Below are positions 38,824 to 48,304 of a DNA stretch of 64,000 bases, in pieces. This DNA comes from Venturia oleaginea (Eukaryota; Ascomycota; Dothideomycetes; Venturiales; Venturiaceae): positions 62,001-126,000 of the forward strand of contig JABMLP010000024.1 of assembly GCA_013176395.1 (NCBI GenBank), read 5' to 3'. Below the pieces are notes generated by a model. It saw only the letters and a program-made list of their open reading frames with translations, had not been told where the DNA came from and did not search any database. Each line of letters begins with the position of its first letter. Position 1 is the stretch's first letter. The translations under genes were made by a program, and so were the position numbers.

Positions 38824-39590
38824 TCAGTCCTTGGTGTTGAGGTTTGGTGAAGCCTGATTGGCTGGTTTTGGTGTGGTTGTTGGAGGTGATTTTGCCAATA
38901 CCTTGATGACGTGCTCGACGTCAACCATATTGAGTTGAGATAAGAAGTTTTGATGTTGTTGAGGGCTCAGGATTTTCGTCATTCCATCAGCGATCATCAT
39001 AGCAGTGGATATCCAGATAACAATAATGAGAGAGGCTTGAACCTGTTGGCGGAGCCACATTTGGTGGATGTCGACGTGACGTAACCGAGTGACTAGTTTT
39101 GGAGATTCATGGTTCATTAGTTTGACTGTCTGCTGGTTGTCGCAGTGGATGATTGTAGGCTCTTGAGGGTTAAATCTGATAGCTTCAAAGAAGCGGTTCC
39201 ACCACATCATTTCGCGTGAAGCTCCAGAAAGAGCGAGGAGTTCAGCTTCAGTGGTAGAAGTTGATACTGTTTTTTGTTTGGTGGCTCTCCAGTCAATAAG
39301 CCCACCGTAAAGGCTGAACGTGAAGCCTTCACTGCTGCGGCGGGTGGCGATATCATCGGCGAAAGATGCATCAGAATGACATGAAAAGACGTTCTCAGTT
39401 TTGAGGCCATTGAACTGAATTGAGAGGTACCGAGAGTGATATAGATAGATGATGACTTGGTCTGCGGCGTCAGAGCACTGCTGGCTGGGGTTTTGCAGAT
39501 GTTCTGAAAGGAGAGAGACTGATTTGGCGATGTCGGGTCTTGTGATTGTGGCTGCGAAGTTGATAGATCCAACCTTCTGTTGATAGACAA
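38824..39590 (-). pseudogene. Copia RT C-terminus and RNase H remnant
   Basis: The open frame begins at the deletion junction with VYQQKVGSINFAATITRPDIA (end of the RT domain). It continues through the RNase H region: DASFADDIATRRSSEGF, STSTTEAELLALSGASRE, HCDNQQTVKLMN and RHVDIHQMWLRQQV. It ends in LNTKD at the stop near 38824. It has no start of its own and is out of frame with the upstream gag. Confidence 0.85.
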
Positions 39591-40036
39591 AGATGAACTG
39601 CGTATGCAGCGGAGACGTTGGCGTAGATTTTGTTTTTCAGCTCCTTCATTGCCTTAACTTTCAAGTCGTGCTCAACTTTTTCAATCTTGAAAACACCCAA
39701 TTCGTACTCAAATTCCCACCGTTTTGCCGCGTTGTCAGGAATGCCAATTGTTGCTGGCGTAAGGCCAACGTCGACGGGTAGTGGGGCCCTTCGGAGGTAC
39801 AACAGAGGTTGCTCTGTATAGGCTTGAGCAGGGGGAGGGTTCTGGGCTTGCTGAGATGGAGTAAGAGCAATAGGTTTGGGCTCAAAATCTGGATCAATGT
39901 ATTCCCAAAGATTGTCGGTAATTGCTATTTGACGAATCCAATCGCGGAAGGCGTTCCACTTTGTAGGGTCCGAAAGGAAGATTTCAAGGGAGTCTCCCTT
40001 GAGCTTTGACGATGCTAATGCAGCTGACATCGTCAT
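39591..40036 (-). pseudogene. Copia gag N-terminal fragment
   Basis: Starts at ATG 40036 (MTMSAALASSKLKGD) and contains the Gag-like stretch FLSDPTKWNAFRDWIRQIA. At about 39590 the frame passes the internal-deletion junction and continues nonsensically in the wrong frame to 39470. A short GTTCATCTTT run at the junction is compatible with microhomology-mediated deletion or template switching. Confidence 0.75.
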
Positions 40037-40216
40037 GGTGGTGGGCGGGGATCTTTTCGTATATTCCGAGAGGATGTTGGATCGATGGCAGAATCGTTGT
40101 AAACACTGAAAGATGGGCTTAATGGGACTAGCGTGTATGGGGTTTGATAGAGGGGGTTGGATCAATACACGGCGGTGAAACCAGAAAGGGTAAGGTGTGT
40201 TTACGAGGGTAGGCAA

Positions 40217-40230
40217 GCCGGGCTCATAAC
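40217..40230 (-). other. Primer-binding site, initiator tRNA-Met anticodon-arm type
   Basis: GTTATGAGCCCGGC on the minus strand abuts the 5' LTR. It shares the core TTATGAGCCCGG with the other copia element and is complementary to the initiator tRNA-Met anticodon arm (GGGCTCATAAC). Confidence 0.72.
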
Positions 40231-40438
40231 TCTTGAATGATACACAGTGAAAAGATGAGGAGGATTAAGGATTGCATGAGGTTCATAATGAACCGGTGAC
40301 CGAGCGATAGTTATACAGATGTGATTGCTTTGAAATCAAAAGACGGGTACATGATTCCGACGGCTGTATGCCACCGATATCCACTTCGCGGCTAACTGAA
40401 ATTGTGGTATCATCCAACAGCGGCTGTATCATCTAACA
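40231..40438 (-). repeat. 5' LTR of deleted copia element
   Basis: 208 bp, appears identical to 38562-38769. It is followed by the right GTTTC target duplication at 40439-40443. Confidence 0.9.
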
Positions 40439-40607
40439 GTTTCTCTCTCTGTTCTGACATTTTCTTTCCTTCATCAAGTTCGTACCGTCGTCCTTGCGTC
40501 TCTCGTCATTTTTTCGTGGTGTTGCAATCGTGCACCCACCCACCATGCCATGTATTTATCGCTTTACATAGACCTTTTTGCTGTGCTTGGATTTCTAGCC
40601 GTATAGG

Positions 40608-40661
40608 GTTTCTGTAGGCAATTGTATGGCCCTAGCGCTTACAAGGCCTACAGAAACCCAA
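40608..40661. repeat. Small inverted repeat
   Basis: GGGTTTCTGTAGGC (40608-40621) is the reverse complement of GCCTACAGAAACCC (40648-40661), with a 26-bp loop. It lies at the edge of the decayed gypsy fragment. Function unknown. Confidence 0.6.
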
Positions 40662-40689
40662 TATGGCAAGAAGCTTCGCCAAAAGCCCG

Positions 40690-41071
40690 CCAGTCGCTTG
40701 AAATTGAACTCAATTTCAAGCCAAATATTACCGATATGACTGTGTACGAAATGACTAGGATAGAGTCGAATACTACTCCTGTCATTGGTTCCTTAGATGG
40801 TTGAAGCTTTTTTATCCAATCCAATGCAATGTGTTGCCATGGTTGGTTGGGTTGGAATTTCAGCAATCTGCATTACGCCGTACGGTGCCTGCCGGTTGGC
40901 CTTGTTCCTTGAACATTCCACACAATTGCTAACCACATTCCTTACCTTCTGCCTCATTGCAGGAAAGTAATATGTTTCCTTCAACCTATCAAAGGTCTTC
41001 TGAGAGCTGTTACGGGGAACTCGTTTCTCAGTGTTCTCTTGTTCTGGTCCGCAGGTTTGGGGTAAGGGCAA
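40690..41071 (-). pseudogene. Ty3/gypsy integrase fragment
   Basis: The minus-strand frame 41071-40793 has the zinc-binding integrase domain: TFDRLKETYYFPAMRQ, then CVECSRNKA, the usual H2C2 region before the core. After a frameshift near 40840 the catalytic core begins in the next frame: WQHIALDWIKKLQ, then SKEPMTGVVFDSILVI, typical of fungal gypsy integrases. It then degrades. Gag, protease, RT and the rest of the core are missing, so this is a dead fragment. Confidence 0.75.
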
Positions 41072-41288
41072 TATCAGTCTGGAAGTACTTACATTAAGTG
41101 CCTCCCCTTGCTCAGGTCCTTTGGAGGCTCACTAGATCCTAGCCGTCCAATGTCTCTCCCAATTCAATTGTGGTCTAACCAACTTGATCCTCAGATCAAC
41201 CCTGAACGCTTGTTGATTAGTATGAAGGTTGGGGGTGGGCTTGCTTCATGCACATATACTTGTGCTTGATTGTATCTAAGTAAAAGGT

Positions 41289-41699
41289 TGTTACTGTAGT
41301 AGGTTGAAGAAGCTCCTATGTGAGAAACATAACATGAGATAACCACAAAGAGAGAAAGCAAAGTCTGTCCAACGTCCTCCATATATACCCTTCTGGTTCT
41401 GGGTGCAAAGATGCATTCCCACACCTCTTGGCTCTCTTCCCACACTTCTTGGCTCTTTCCCACACATTTGCACTCCTGTATATGTGTGGGAGGCTGCCAA
41501 GATCTGTGGGGACTATGGAGACATCACGTGACTCCTGTACGTACTATTCTCTCTTAGGACTGACCCGGTTGCACCAGTTCCCTCCTGTGCGCCCAAAGGA
41601 TTCCTCTCCACATCAGTCCTAACAACAATTTCTTGTTATCCAACCATACTCTGCAAGTCCCGCTGTCCCTGCTCTTCGGCCTTGGGGTGATCTGTAACA
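41289..41699 (-). repeat. Probable gypsy-type LTR
   Basis: In minus orientation it starts TGTTACAGATCACCCC and, if it ends at AGTAACA (41289), has TGTTAC/GTAACA termini and 411 bp. A TATA-like TATATATGG lies at about 41380-41388 (read on the minus strand), followed by pyrimidine-rich DNA. GTGTGGGA with GAGCCAAGA repeats three times upstream of it. The end is uncertain; no second LTR or target duplication is visible. It lies upstream of the integrase fragment on the same strand. Confidence 0.4.
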
Positions 41700-41719
41700 T
41701 CCCGTTGGACAAAGACACC

Positions 41720-42321
41720 ATCAAGCAAGTAATTTAATTGCGAACGGAGGGACTGAAAGACGTTTTCTTTACTGACTTTGCGCCGAGCCCGTTTGCCACC
41801 TTGAAATTGGATAAAAGCTTGGATAATGCCTTTGCAAACCTTTGTCGATCCAAGCGAGAGATCTCGGAAACCGTACCTCTCGATCAGGACAGTCCACGTA
41901 AGAAGAAAATGTTGTATTGTAAAGAAGTTCAGCTAAATCTCATTGATAGTGCCCGTCTCTTGTTATAGACAAGCCTTAGAATCGCTTTCCCGATGGTTAT
42001 GGAGCTTTCTCTAAAGATTTCACTGCATACATAAGAGCACACAAATTGGAGCGTGTTCTAGGTCTCCAAGTCGTTCAAGAAACGGTCACAAACATGACGG
42101 ATATTGCCTTCTCCACATGTACCATCATGGTGGAGGAAAGTGATACACAGTCTGAGTCTATCCCAACAGGATGGCGCACTATGGATGAGGGCATGAACAG
42201 TCTCACCGTCTATGAGACCCACGGAGTCGTCGATGGTGTTCACAGGCGTTTCAACGCGGGGACACCCGGAAACATACGGGAGGCAATAGACTGCTTACAG
42301 GAGCTAGGAGTGCTGAAATGA
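41720..42321 (+). pseudogene. Unknown gene remnant, C-terminal part
   Basis: Two open stretches on the plus strand look protein-like: about 41738-41897 (FTDFAPSPFATLKLDKSLDN ...) and about 42020-42321 (FTAYIRAHKLERVLGLQVV ... AIDCLQELGVLK, stop 42319-42321). A GTAAGA donor at 41898 with acceptor TCTAAAG at 42019 would join the frames, but another reading meets a stop, and no ATG starts the first part. I do not recognise the family. It is probably a gene truncated by the adjoining LTR. Confidence 0.4.
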
Positions 42322-43048
42322 CGTTCTGATCAAGCTTGACTGGATGAAAGGGTAATTTGAGCTACGTCGTGGCGGACGAGAGAGTGGAATCAACGGTGTC
42401 AGAATGAGCATTTATTTAGTTGTCTGCTGTGGAAGTTGCATAATAGAGTTGTTCATCCACCGACCGCTACGTCCTCACTTCCATTTTTTTTTAGCCGGAT
42501 AGAGGCATGAACAGGCTCAAATGCGTCGGTACCCGACGACGGAATAAAGTCAGCGGCTGTCCCTCAGGCAGAAAATTATGCCTCGCTACCAACCATAATT
42601 ATTTGTTCTCCAGCGGTAGAACTTCCAAGGCCTTGGGATAATGTACATGTCGCATTAGTGCCCGACGCAGTCTCTTCAAGGAAATGTGCAGCGGCAGCGT
42701 CTTGCGGGAAACTTAGGACTGTGTTTGGACCATCGTTGTCCACATGACCTTAGCACTTCCCTTGGGAAATGCAAGATGTGTCGTGGTCGAGCCTTATTTG
42801 ATAAGTCGGTCTGGCAAGTGACCAGAAATTATGCATCTGATCTGAACGCGCAAGACTCCGTCTGCGGGAGGAAAGCAAGGTTTGACCGGGTCGTCCCGAG
42901 ATGTTGCTCTCCGTTGCGTAGAAGCTTCTAGAATGCTACTGGTTGCTTTCGCCCAGTGTTGTTGCCCCTCAATCAGGAAGAAAAAAAACAGAAACATCAC
43001 GTGTAACAAATCCTCTCCTATAGTGTATAATAGAATGCTTGGAATTCT
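42322..43048. other. Intergenic, nothing recognised
   Basis: Contains only short frames. It holds the 3' flank of the FunK1 kinase gene. Confidence 0.45.
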
Positions 43049-45515
43049 TTAAATCTGAACCTTCTGTCTTGCAATCGCTCGATCAAACGCGTCAATCATG
43101 GGCTGATACAGCTTGTCCGGATCGCTATATGTTCCTGTGAAGAGTGACTCCTCCCTGATGGGAAACAGAATATCCCGTAGCTTTTCAGCCAACAATATGA
43201 GGCCTTCATATACTGGAGGAAACTCCGCCATGATGCCTTTAAATGCCTTCTTGTCCATGTGTCCTCTCTTCGTGTTCGCAATATCAATGTAGCTTCCCCG
43301 GTACCAGGCTCGAAGCTGGCTTGGCTTTGGCAATCCTGGACCAGTCCCTTGGAGATGGCTAATGACCACCCAGAGAAAGACGTAGAAGAGCGACTCTAGA
43401 TCATGTCGGTATGTGTGCGGCCTACCTTCGAGAACCTCAATCGCCATAAATTCCATAGTTCCGGTACGATGCCTCGCTCCACTAGGCCCGCCATCAAGCT
43501 CTTTCGCCAGATCCAAGTCGATCAGCTTGCCTCTTGAGTCTCCTTCCTGTTTTATTTCCGTGATGATGAGGTTGTTTTCTGAAATATCGCGGTGGAGTAT
43601 CCCTCCGTCGCAGTACAGGGATCTGTGGCCTTTAATAACATCGCGACATGCCTCAAGCAGTTCATCGACAGAAGCGAACTCGCGAATCGCTCGTCCAGGA
43701 GGGGAAATGACTAGACAGGAAAATATCCGATTCTCGAACGGCCCGTCGTCCTCATCAAGAGCCGTGAGACTGTTCGTGTTTGGCTCTGCTGGGCCATGCT
43801 CGCTGATGTCTCCAGCTGCATGGTCAACCTGCTTTTTAACTAGGCTTCCAATATCTGATCGTTTGCGGCTGCCCGATTTTGATCGCTTGCGACTGTTTGG
43901 GGGTCCTTCCCTCCGTTTCCGTTTCTGTCCAGAAGATGAAGCGCTGGTCAGGCTTATCCCTAGCCCTTTCGCCAGCAAGCTGCCTTGCGCTGTCGAATGG
44001 CTCAGGTTGATCGAGTCTTTCCTGGCCGATCTAAATGTTTTCGGTTTCCCAAATTGGAGTCCTTGTCGGAAGTTATGTATTGTCTCCAGATCTTGATGAC
44101 CAAACAGCTCTGCCACGCCCCAAACCTTTCTTTCCTTGGCCAGCTTCAAAAGTTGTCCCTCCGAATGCCTCTTGTCCGATCTCCACGCGAACTTGACCAC
44201 GTATTTCCACTCTTCTGAGTCAGGCATCTTGGCTCGGTAACAGGTAGTTCCTCTGCAGACTATCGCCTTTTGATATGCGATAGGTTTGTCTTCCAAGTAG
44301 AGGCGTCCTTCCCTCTCCTTCCCGTCTCCTTTGAACAAAATGTATTTGCCTATCTCATCCTCTTTGATATGGGTGTTCACGCCCAGCTCTTGATCGCTCA
44401 TCAGAGAATACCCGGCCACGATCTTGATAAAACGATGTGGATACTGGTGGATGCTGAATTTCTTGCAGCTGTATAGCCCAGATCGGTCGAACATCCACAG
44501 CTCCATGTTGGACCCTCGAACAAAGAAGCCGTGTAGGAACAGACGCGTGGGTTGGCTCGCAAATACCTCTCGTGCGTGACCGCAGAAGCTGAGCAATTCC
44601 TCTGTGTATTTTCCCCGAATTTCGCTTTGCTTTAGTTCTCCGAGGACCCGTACATCCTTCCAGTGATATGTCTTTCCGTGCTTGGAAATGTGGGAGGGGG
44701 CGAGAAAGAGGTCTGGCTTGCGCTTGCAGTCGGAGCCGATTAGCGGTAGGTCTGGAGACGCGTAATACGTGCTGCGGCCTCCTTTTAAAAATCTCTGCTG
44801 AAAGCTCCAGAACCAATTAAGAAAAGCATTCTGGGACGGAACTTGTGGATATTCTGTCCAGCGGCCATCTACGATTCGCGGGTTCGCTTCCTGAGCGATC
44901 TGGTCCGCCTCAACTGACCACTCCTTGTCCTCGAAGTACTTGTTGTAGAAGCCTTCAGTATCCGTGTAAACGCAGCCATTTATCTCTTGGAGTATGCGCT
45001 CATCGATGTCGTCGTCTGTCTGGTCGTTGCTGGCTCGCTGGGAGGAGGAAGTGGATTTGATAGGTGTGTCGAGGACGAATTTGTTGAATATCGTTGGCGG
45101 TGTGGATTTTAGGGTGACTGTCGCAAATACGGCATGCCAAACCTTCTGATCGTTTGCATGGCTATTGATTGCTTCAAGCAAAGGAACAACTAATTGTAGG
45201 TCAAAATCGCTAGAGACTACCACGGTTGTGAACTGGAGTATATCTGCGCGCAGGCTTTCGCGACCTGTTCTCGACCGTAGTTTTTCCGCTGCAGGTAGAC
45301 TTTGCAACGAGAATAATAGCTTGATTACAAAATTCTTCGCCTCTATATTGGGTCAGTTGGTTCGTAAAGACGGAATGCAGGAAATTGTTACCTGATGATG
45401 CTTCAAAAGGCATACCCATCCCCTCGTGGCCCGCTTTCAAGACACGGCGAAACTCATCTAGTCCATCCTCAATGGGGTTGCTCGCGATGATGTCTACATC
45501 GAAGGCTGTAGACAT
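43049..45515 (-). CDS. FunK1-type fungal protein kinase, 805 residues
   Basis: Exons 45515..45392 and 45342..43049 join over a 49-nt intron. FunK1 is a kinase-like family of filamentous fungi of unknown cellular role, expanded in many genomes. The N-terminal half has the family phrases LNWFWSFQQRFL and GELKQSE. The kinase part shows GILHRDISENNLII (catalytic Asp about 627), IDLDLAKELDG in place of the DFG motif, RTGTMEFMAIEVLEG as activation-segment end, and HDLESLFYVFLWV. A long Lys/Arg/Ser insert (GQKRKRREGPPNSRKRSK) interrupts the N-lobe to C-lobe region and could be a nuclear signal. HRD and a DLD metal-binding Asp are present, so activity is plausible. It is complete, with no stops, and lies divergently 169 bp from the next gene's proposed start. 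Confidence 0.88.
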
Positions 45516-45684
45516 AGCCAGAGGTTGGCTGCGCTGCTGACAGGGCAAGAAAGGGCGCTGGAGGTGTGTGTGAACGAGGAGGAGAGTGTCGCGTCGAGGA
45601 TTGCTAGATATGAAATCTGAATGTGGAAAGCGAACCGCGTAGACGCAACTCGAGGTGTTGGACGTCTATGCACGTGCACCGCTG

Positions 45685-47427
45685 ATGGTCGGCTCCTTTG
45701 CACAAGAGAGAACTTTATTTACAGAGGGTCTACGTAACGCACTCTTCTCATCAACATATAAATTCCCTAAATTAGAAGACAACGACGTTACAATGACAGA
45801 TCCTTTCCCAACACATCGATTTCGAGGACCCAGATATCTACATACCGCTACCCCAGCCCCTGAGCTAGCGCCTCATGAAGGAATAGAACCTTATAGATGC
45901 CCGATTTCCCAGGCCAGTCCATCAATATTTCCGAGAACATTACGACCAGGGAGGCATAGACAAGAGGGTGCCTGCTGAGCGATCGCATGCTCAAAGATTC
46001 AAAAAAAATTGGGTCGAAATCCAGTGTCACGGGGGATTGACGCTTTGGTGGAAACCTTCTAAGAACTCTGTGAGATACGAGATGCCCAGTCCAATACAAG
46101 CAAGACAAAAAAATTGTGAGGTCACGGGTTACGGCGGCGTCTCAAAACGTTACAACAAGCACAGTAAGAGGATCCACCCACCGATTCATGGTTTGAACTC
46201 TGAAGGCGTCACCTTCCAGACGTTTTCGACCATGCTAGCAAGTTGTCCGTAAGTAATAGTTCCAAGGCCTCGCAAGTTGTCACTAACAAGTCCATTCTAG
46301 GGCTCCGAGCGATATTCAGGCGGACTTGGCAGACTTTGATGCCTTGCGAGCAGCTGAATTCCGTTGTGGTTCTACATTATCAAAGAAAAGGTTCCGCCTT
46401 CTTGTGTATTCATGTGTAGATCAGTTCGCTACTCTGACGATAAATTCACCGACAGTTAGAGTCAATTTGATCTCCATGATTCTCAAGTTGGAAGATGACA
46501 GAATAAAGACCACAGACAATAGGGACAAGAAGAACGCTGAGGGATCCACAGTTTCCGATGCTGAAAAAAGGGAAAACATTGACAGAGGCCTATCACCCAG
46601 GCAAGCAAGAAGCAAGAAAGACACAGAAAAGACCGGCCGAAAGGATTCTGCGATTACGATGGAGGAGGAGGAAGTTGGCAGGAAGAAGATATCTTCTGTA
46701 GACAAGGTTAGTCCGGACGATGGCGATTTCCAAGGCCGCATACTTCTTGCAGAAACAGTACGTGAGCGGTACCTTCATGGAAGCGTTTTCGATAAGCAAG
46801 AAAGATACATCGAGCATCTCTGGGACCATCGCAATTGTCCAGAGCGGTGGCCTTTCAAGATCACCTATCGGCAAGAGAATGCCATTAATCAAATCAGCCG
46901 TGCCGTCGAGAAATGGATTAAGCACTCTACCACCCCTGCATGGAGATACAGGGGTATCTGGGGGGGAAGCAAGCGAAGAGGATAAGACACGATTCGAGGA
47001 AGCCAAGAGACTGATTAGGCTGCTTGTTGAGGAAGATTGCAGTCAACGCGACGGCGTCAATCAGATGGCAATCGAGTACGAACCTGTCGAAATCAATGCC
47101 AATCGCAGACTTGAGAAGTTTGATTGCCCAAGAGACATCAGGCCAAGGGTTTTCGGGGCCATAAAAGAGTATTTGCTGAATCCTGCCGTGGCAAGCAAGA
47201 AACGTCAAAAAAAGAAATTTACTGCCGATCGTATGAACGGCGATCATGTTGACGGCGATGAGAATGAGGACCATGACGCAGATAAGAGACTGAAAGTTGC
47301 CGGTGGAGCGGCGGAGTTGCCATCCTTATGGAGTGCGTTGATGAATAAAGTTGATGGAGGATGGATTGAAGAGATAGACAGGTTGTGGGCCGGCTCTATG
47401 GGAAGCAAAGAAGTGACTATGGTATGA
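45685..47427 (+). CDS. Unknown protein, 3 exons, possible frameshift in the last
   Basis: The proposed exons are 45685..45733, 45897..46248 and 46301..47427. The second intron (52 nt, GTAAGT ... CACTAACAAG ... TCTAG) is solid; the first (163 nt) and the start (MVGSFAQERTLF) are tentative. Exon 2 encodes RFPRPVHQYFREHYDQGGID and CHGGLTLWWKPS. Exon 3 encodes a long charged, helical protein (REVEAD-type composition) with DHRNCPERWPFKITYRQE. The reading frame then stops at 46985. A second protein-like frame (EASEEDKTRFEEAKRLIRLL ... stop 47427) starts beside a run of seven G at about 46961-46967. Removing one G would fuse the two frames. A 49-nt intron 46954-47002 would also do so but lacks a branch point. 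I do not recognise a family. Confidence 0.5.
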
Positions 47428-48304
47428 GCGGCATGGGAAGATTGAATAATCTAGCATTTTTCGGAATGATGACGGTTTTGGAGATGAGTTGGTGGACGAG
47501 TTTGATATATTGTATTGTTCTGCAGAAAGGAGTGTAGTAGATGTGAGGAAGTTGTCTGGAAGCCGAAAGCCAAAAGCCGACATCGGAGAACTACCTCCAA
47601 CCACAGACCGTACACATTACCATCAATAACCACAAAGACTTTGTTAACAAATTCTCTTCTTCAATGTCTTCCAACCTACCGACTTGAGCGTCATCTATTC
47701 CACCTTGTCGCGGCATGTATCCGCTCCATACGTACCCAATCCACACAGAACCCTCCCCTCTTTCGACCATCAGACCTCCTCACCATTGCCCTGCCGGTAG
47801 GATACAACAGGCACATCGAGGGCATAAAGTTGAAATATGGACAAGATGGAGCAATTAACAAAAGAAACGAGATTTGTACATGGAGGCTGAAAGAGAGATA
47901 GATATTGGCTAAGATCCATTATCAGAGCAGCATGTCTAATACCATTGGGAAGTTGGTACGCGACGGCGACAGGGTGTGCGATGGCTGGGGACTTATGATG
48001 CATCTACATGTGCATACATGAGGTTCCATTCCCGCAGTTTGGAGACCTTGGTCTTGCCGCACAAAGTACAGTGAAAGGTTGAACGCATTTGGTACGGACT
48101 GTACATAGAAACCACTACTAGCCTTGAGTAGTAGCCAGTTGCACTCATGGCCCATTTTCATTTCTATCATAGCATCTGTAGTTCTGGGTATAAATTAACA
48201 ATTTTTACCTCTACAGAAAAGCTTCATATCGTCACACAATCAGGCGGGTCAAGCAGCAGTACCAAACACAAACTCAGAATTACACCTCATCTAAACCCCA
48301 TCAA
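47428..48304. other. Convergent intergenic region
   Basis: Between the 3' ends of the unknown gene (+) and the MFS gene (-). Short frames only, no motif recognised. Confidence 0.45.

Larger units (their letters stand above)
38562..40438 (-). mobile_element. Young, internally deleted Ty1/copia element
   Basis: The 1877-bp element reads right to left: 5' LTR 40438..40231, primer-binding site 40230..40217, gag start 40036, pol remnant down to about 38824, polypurine tract 38779..38770, 3' LTR 38769..38562, with GTTTC target duplications. The two 208-bp LTRs appear identical on direct reading. Everything from the end of gag through protease, integrase and most of reverse transcriptase is missing, so the copy cannot move by itself. 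It could move if proteins came in trans. Its family differs from the intact element at 27336-33002 (different LTR and gag). Confidence 0.9.
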
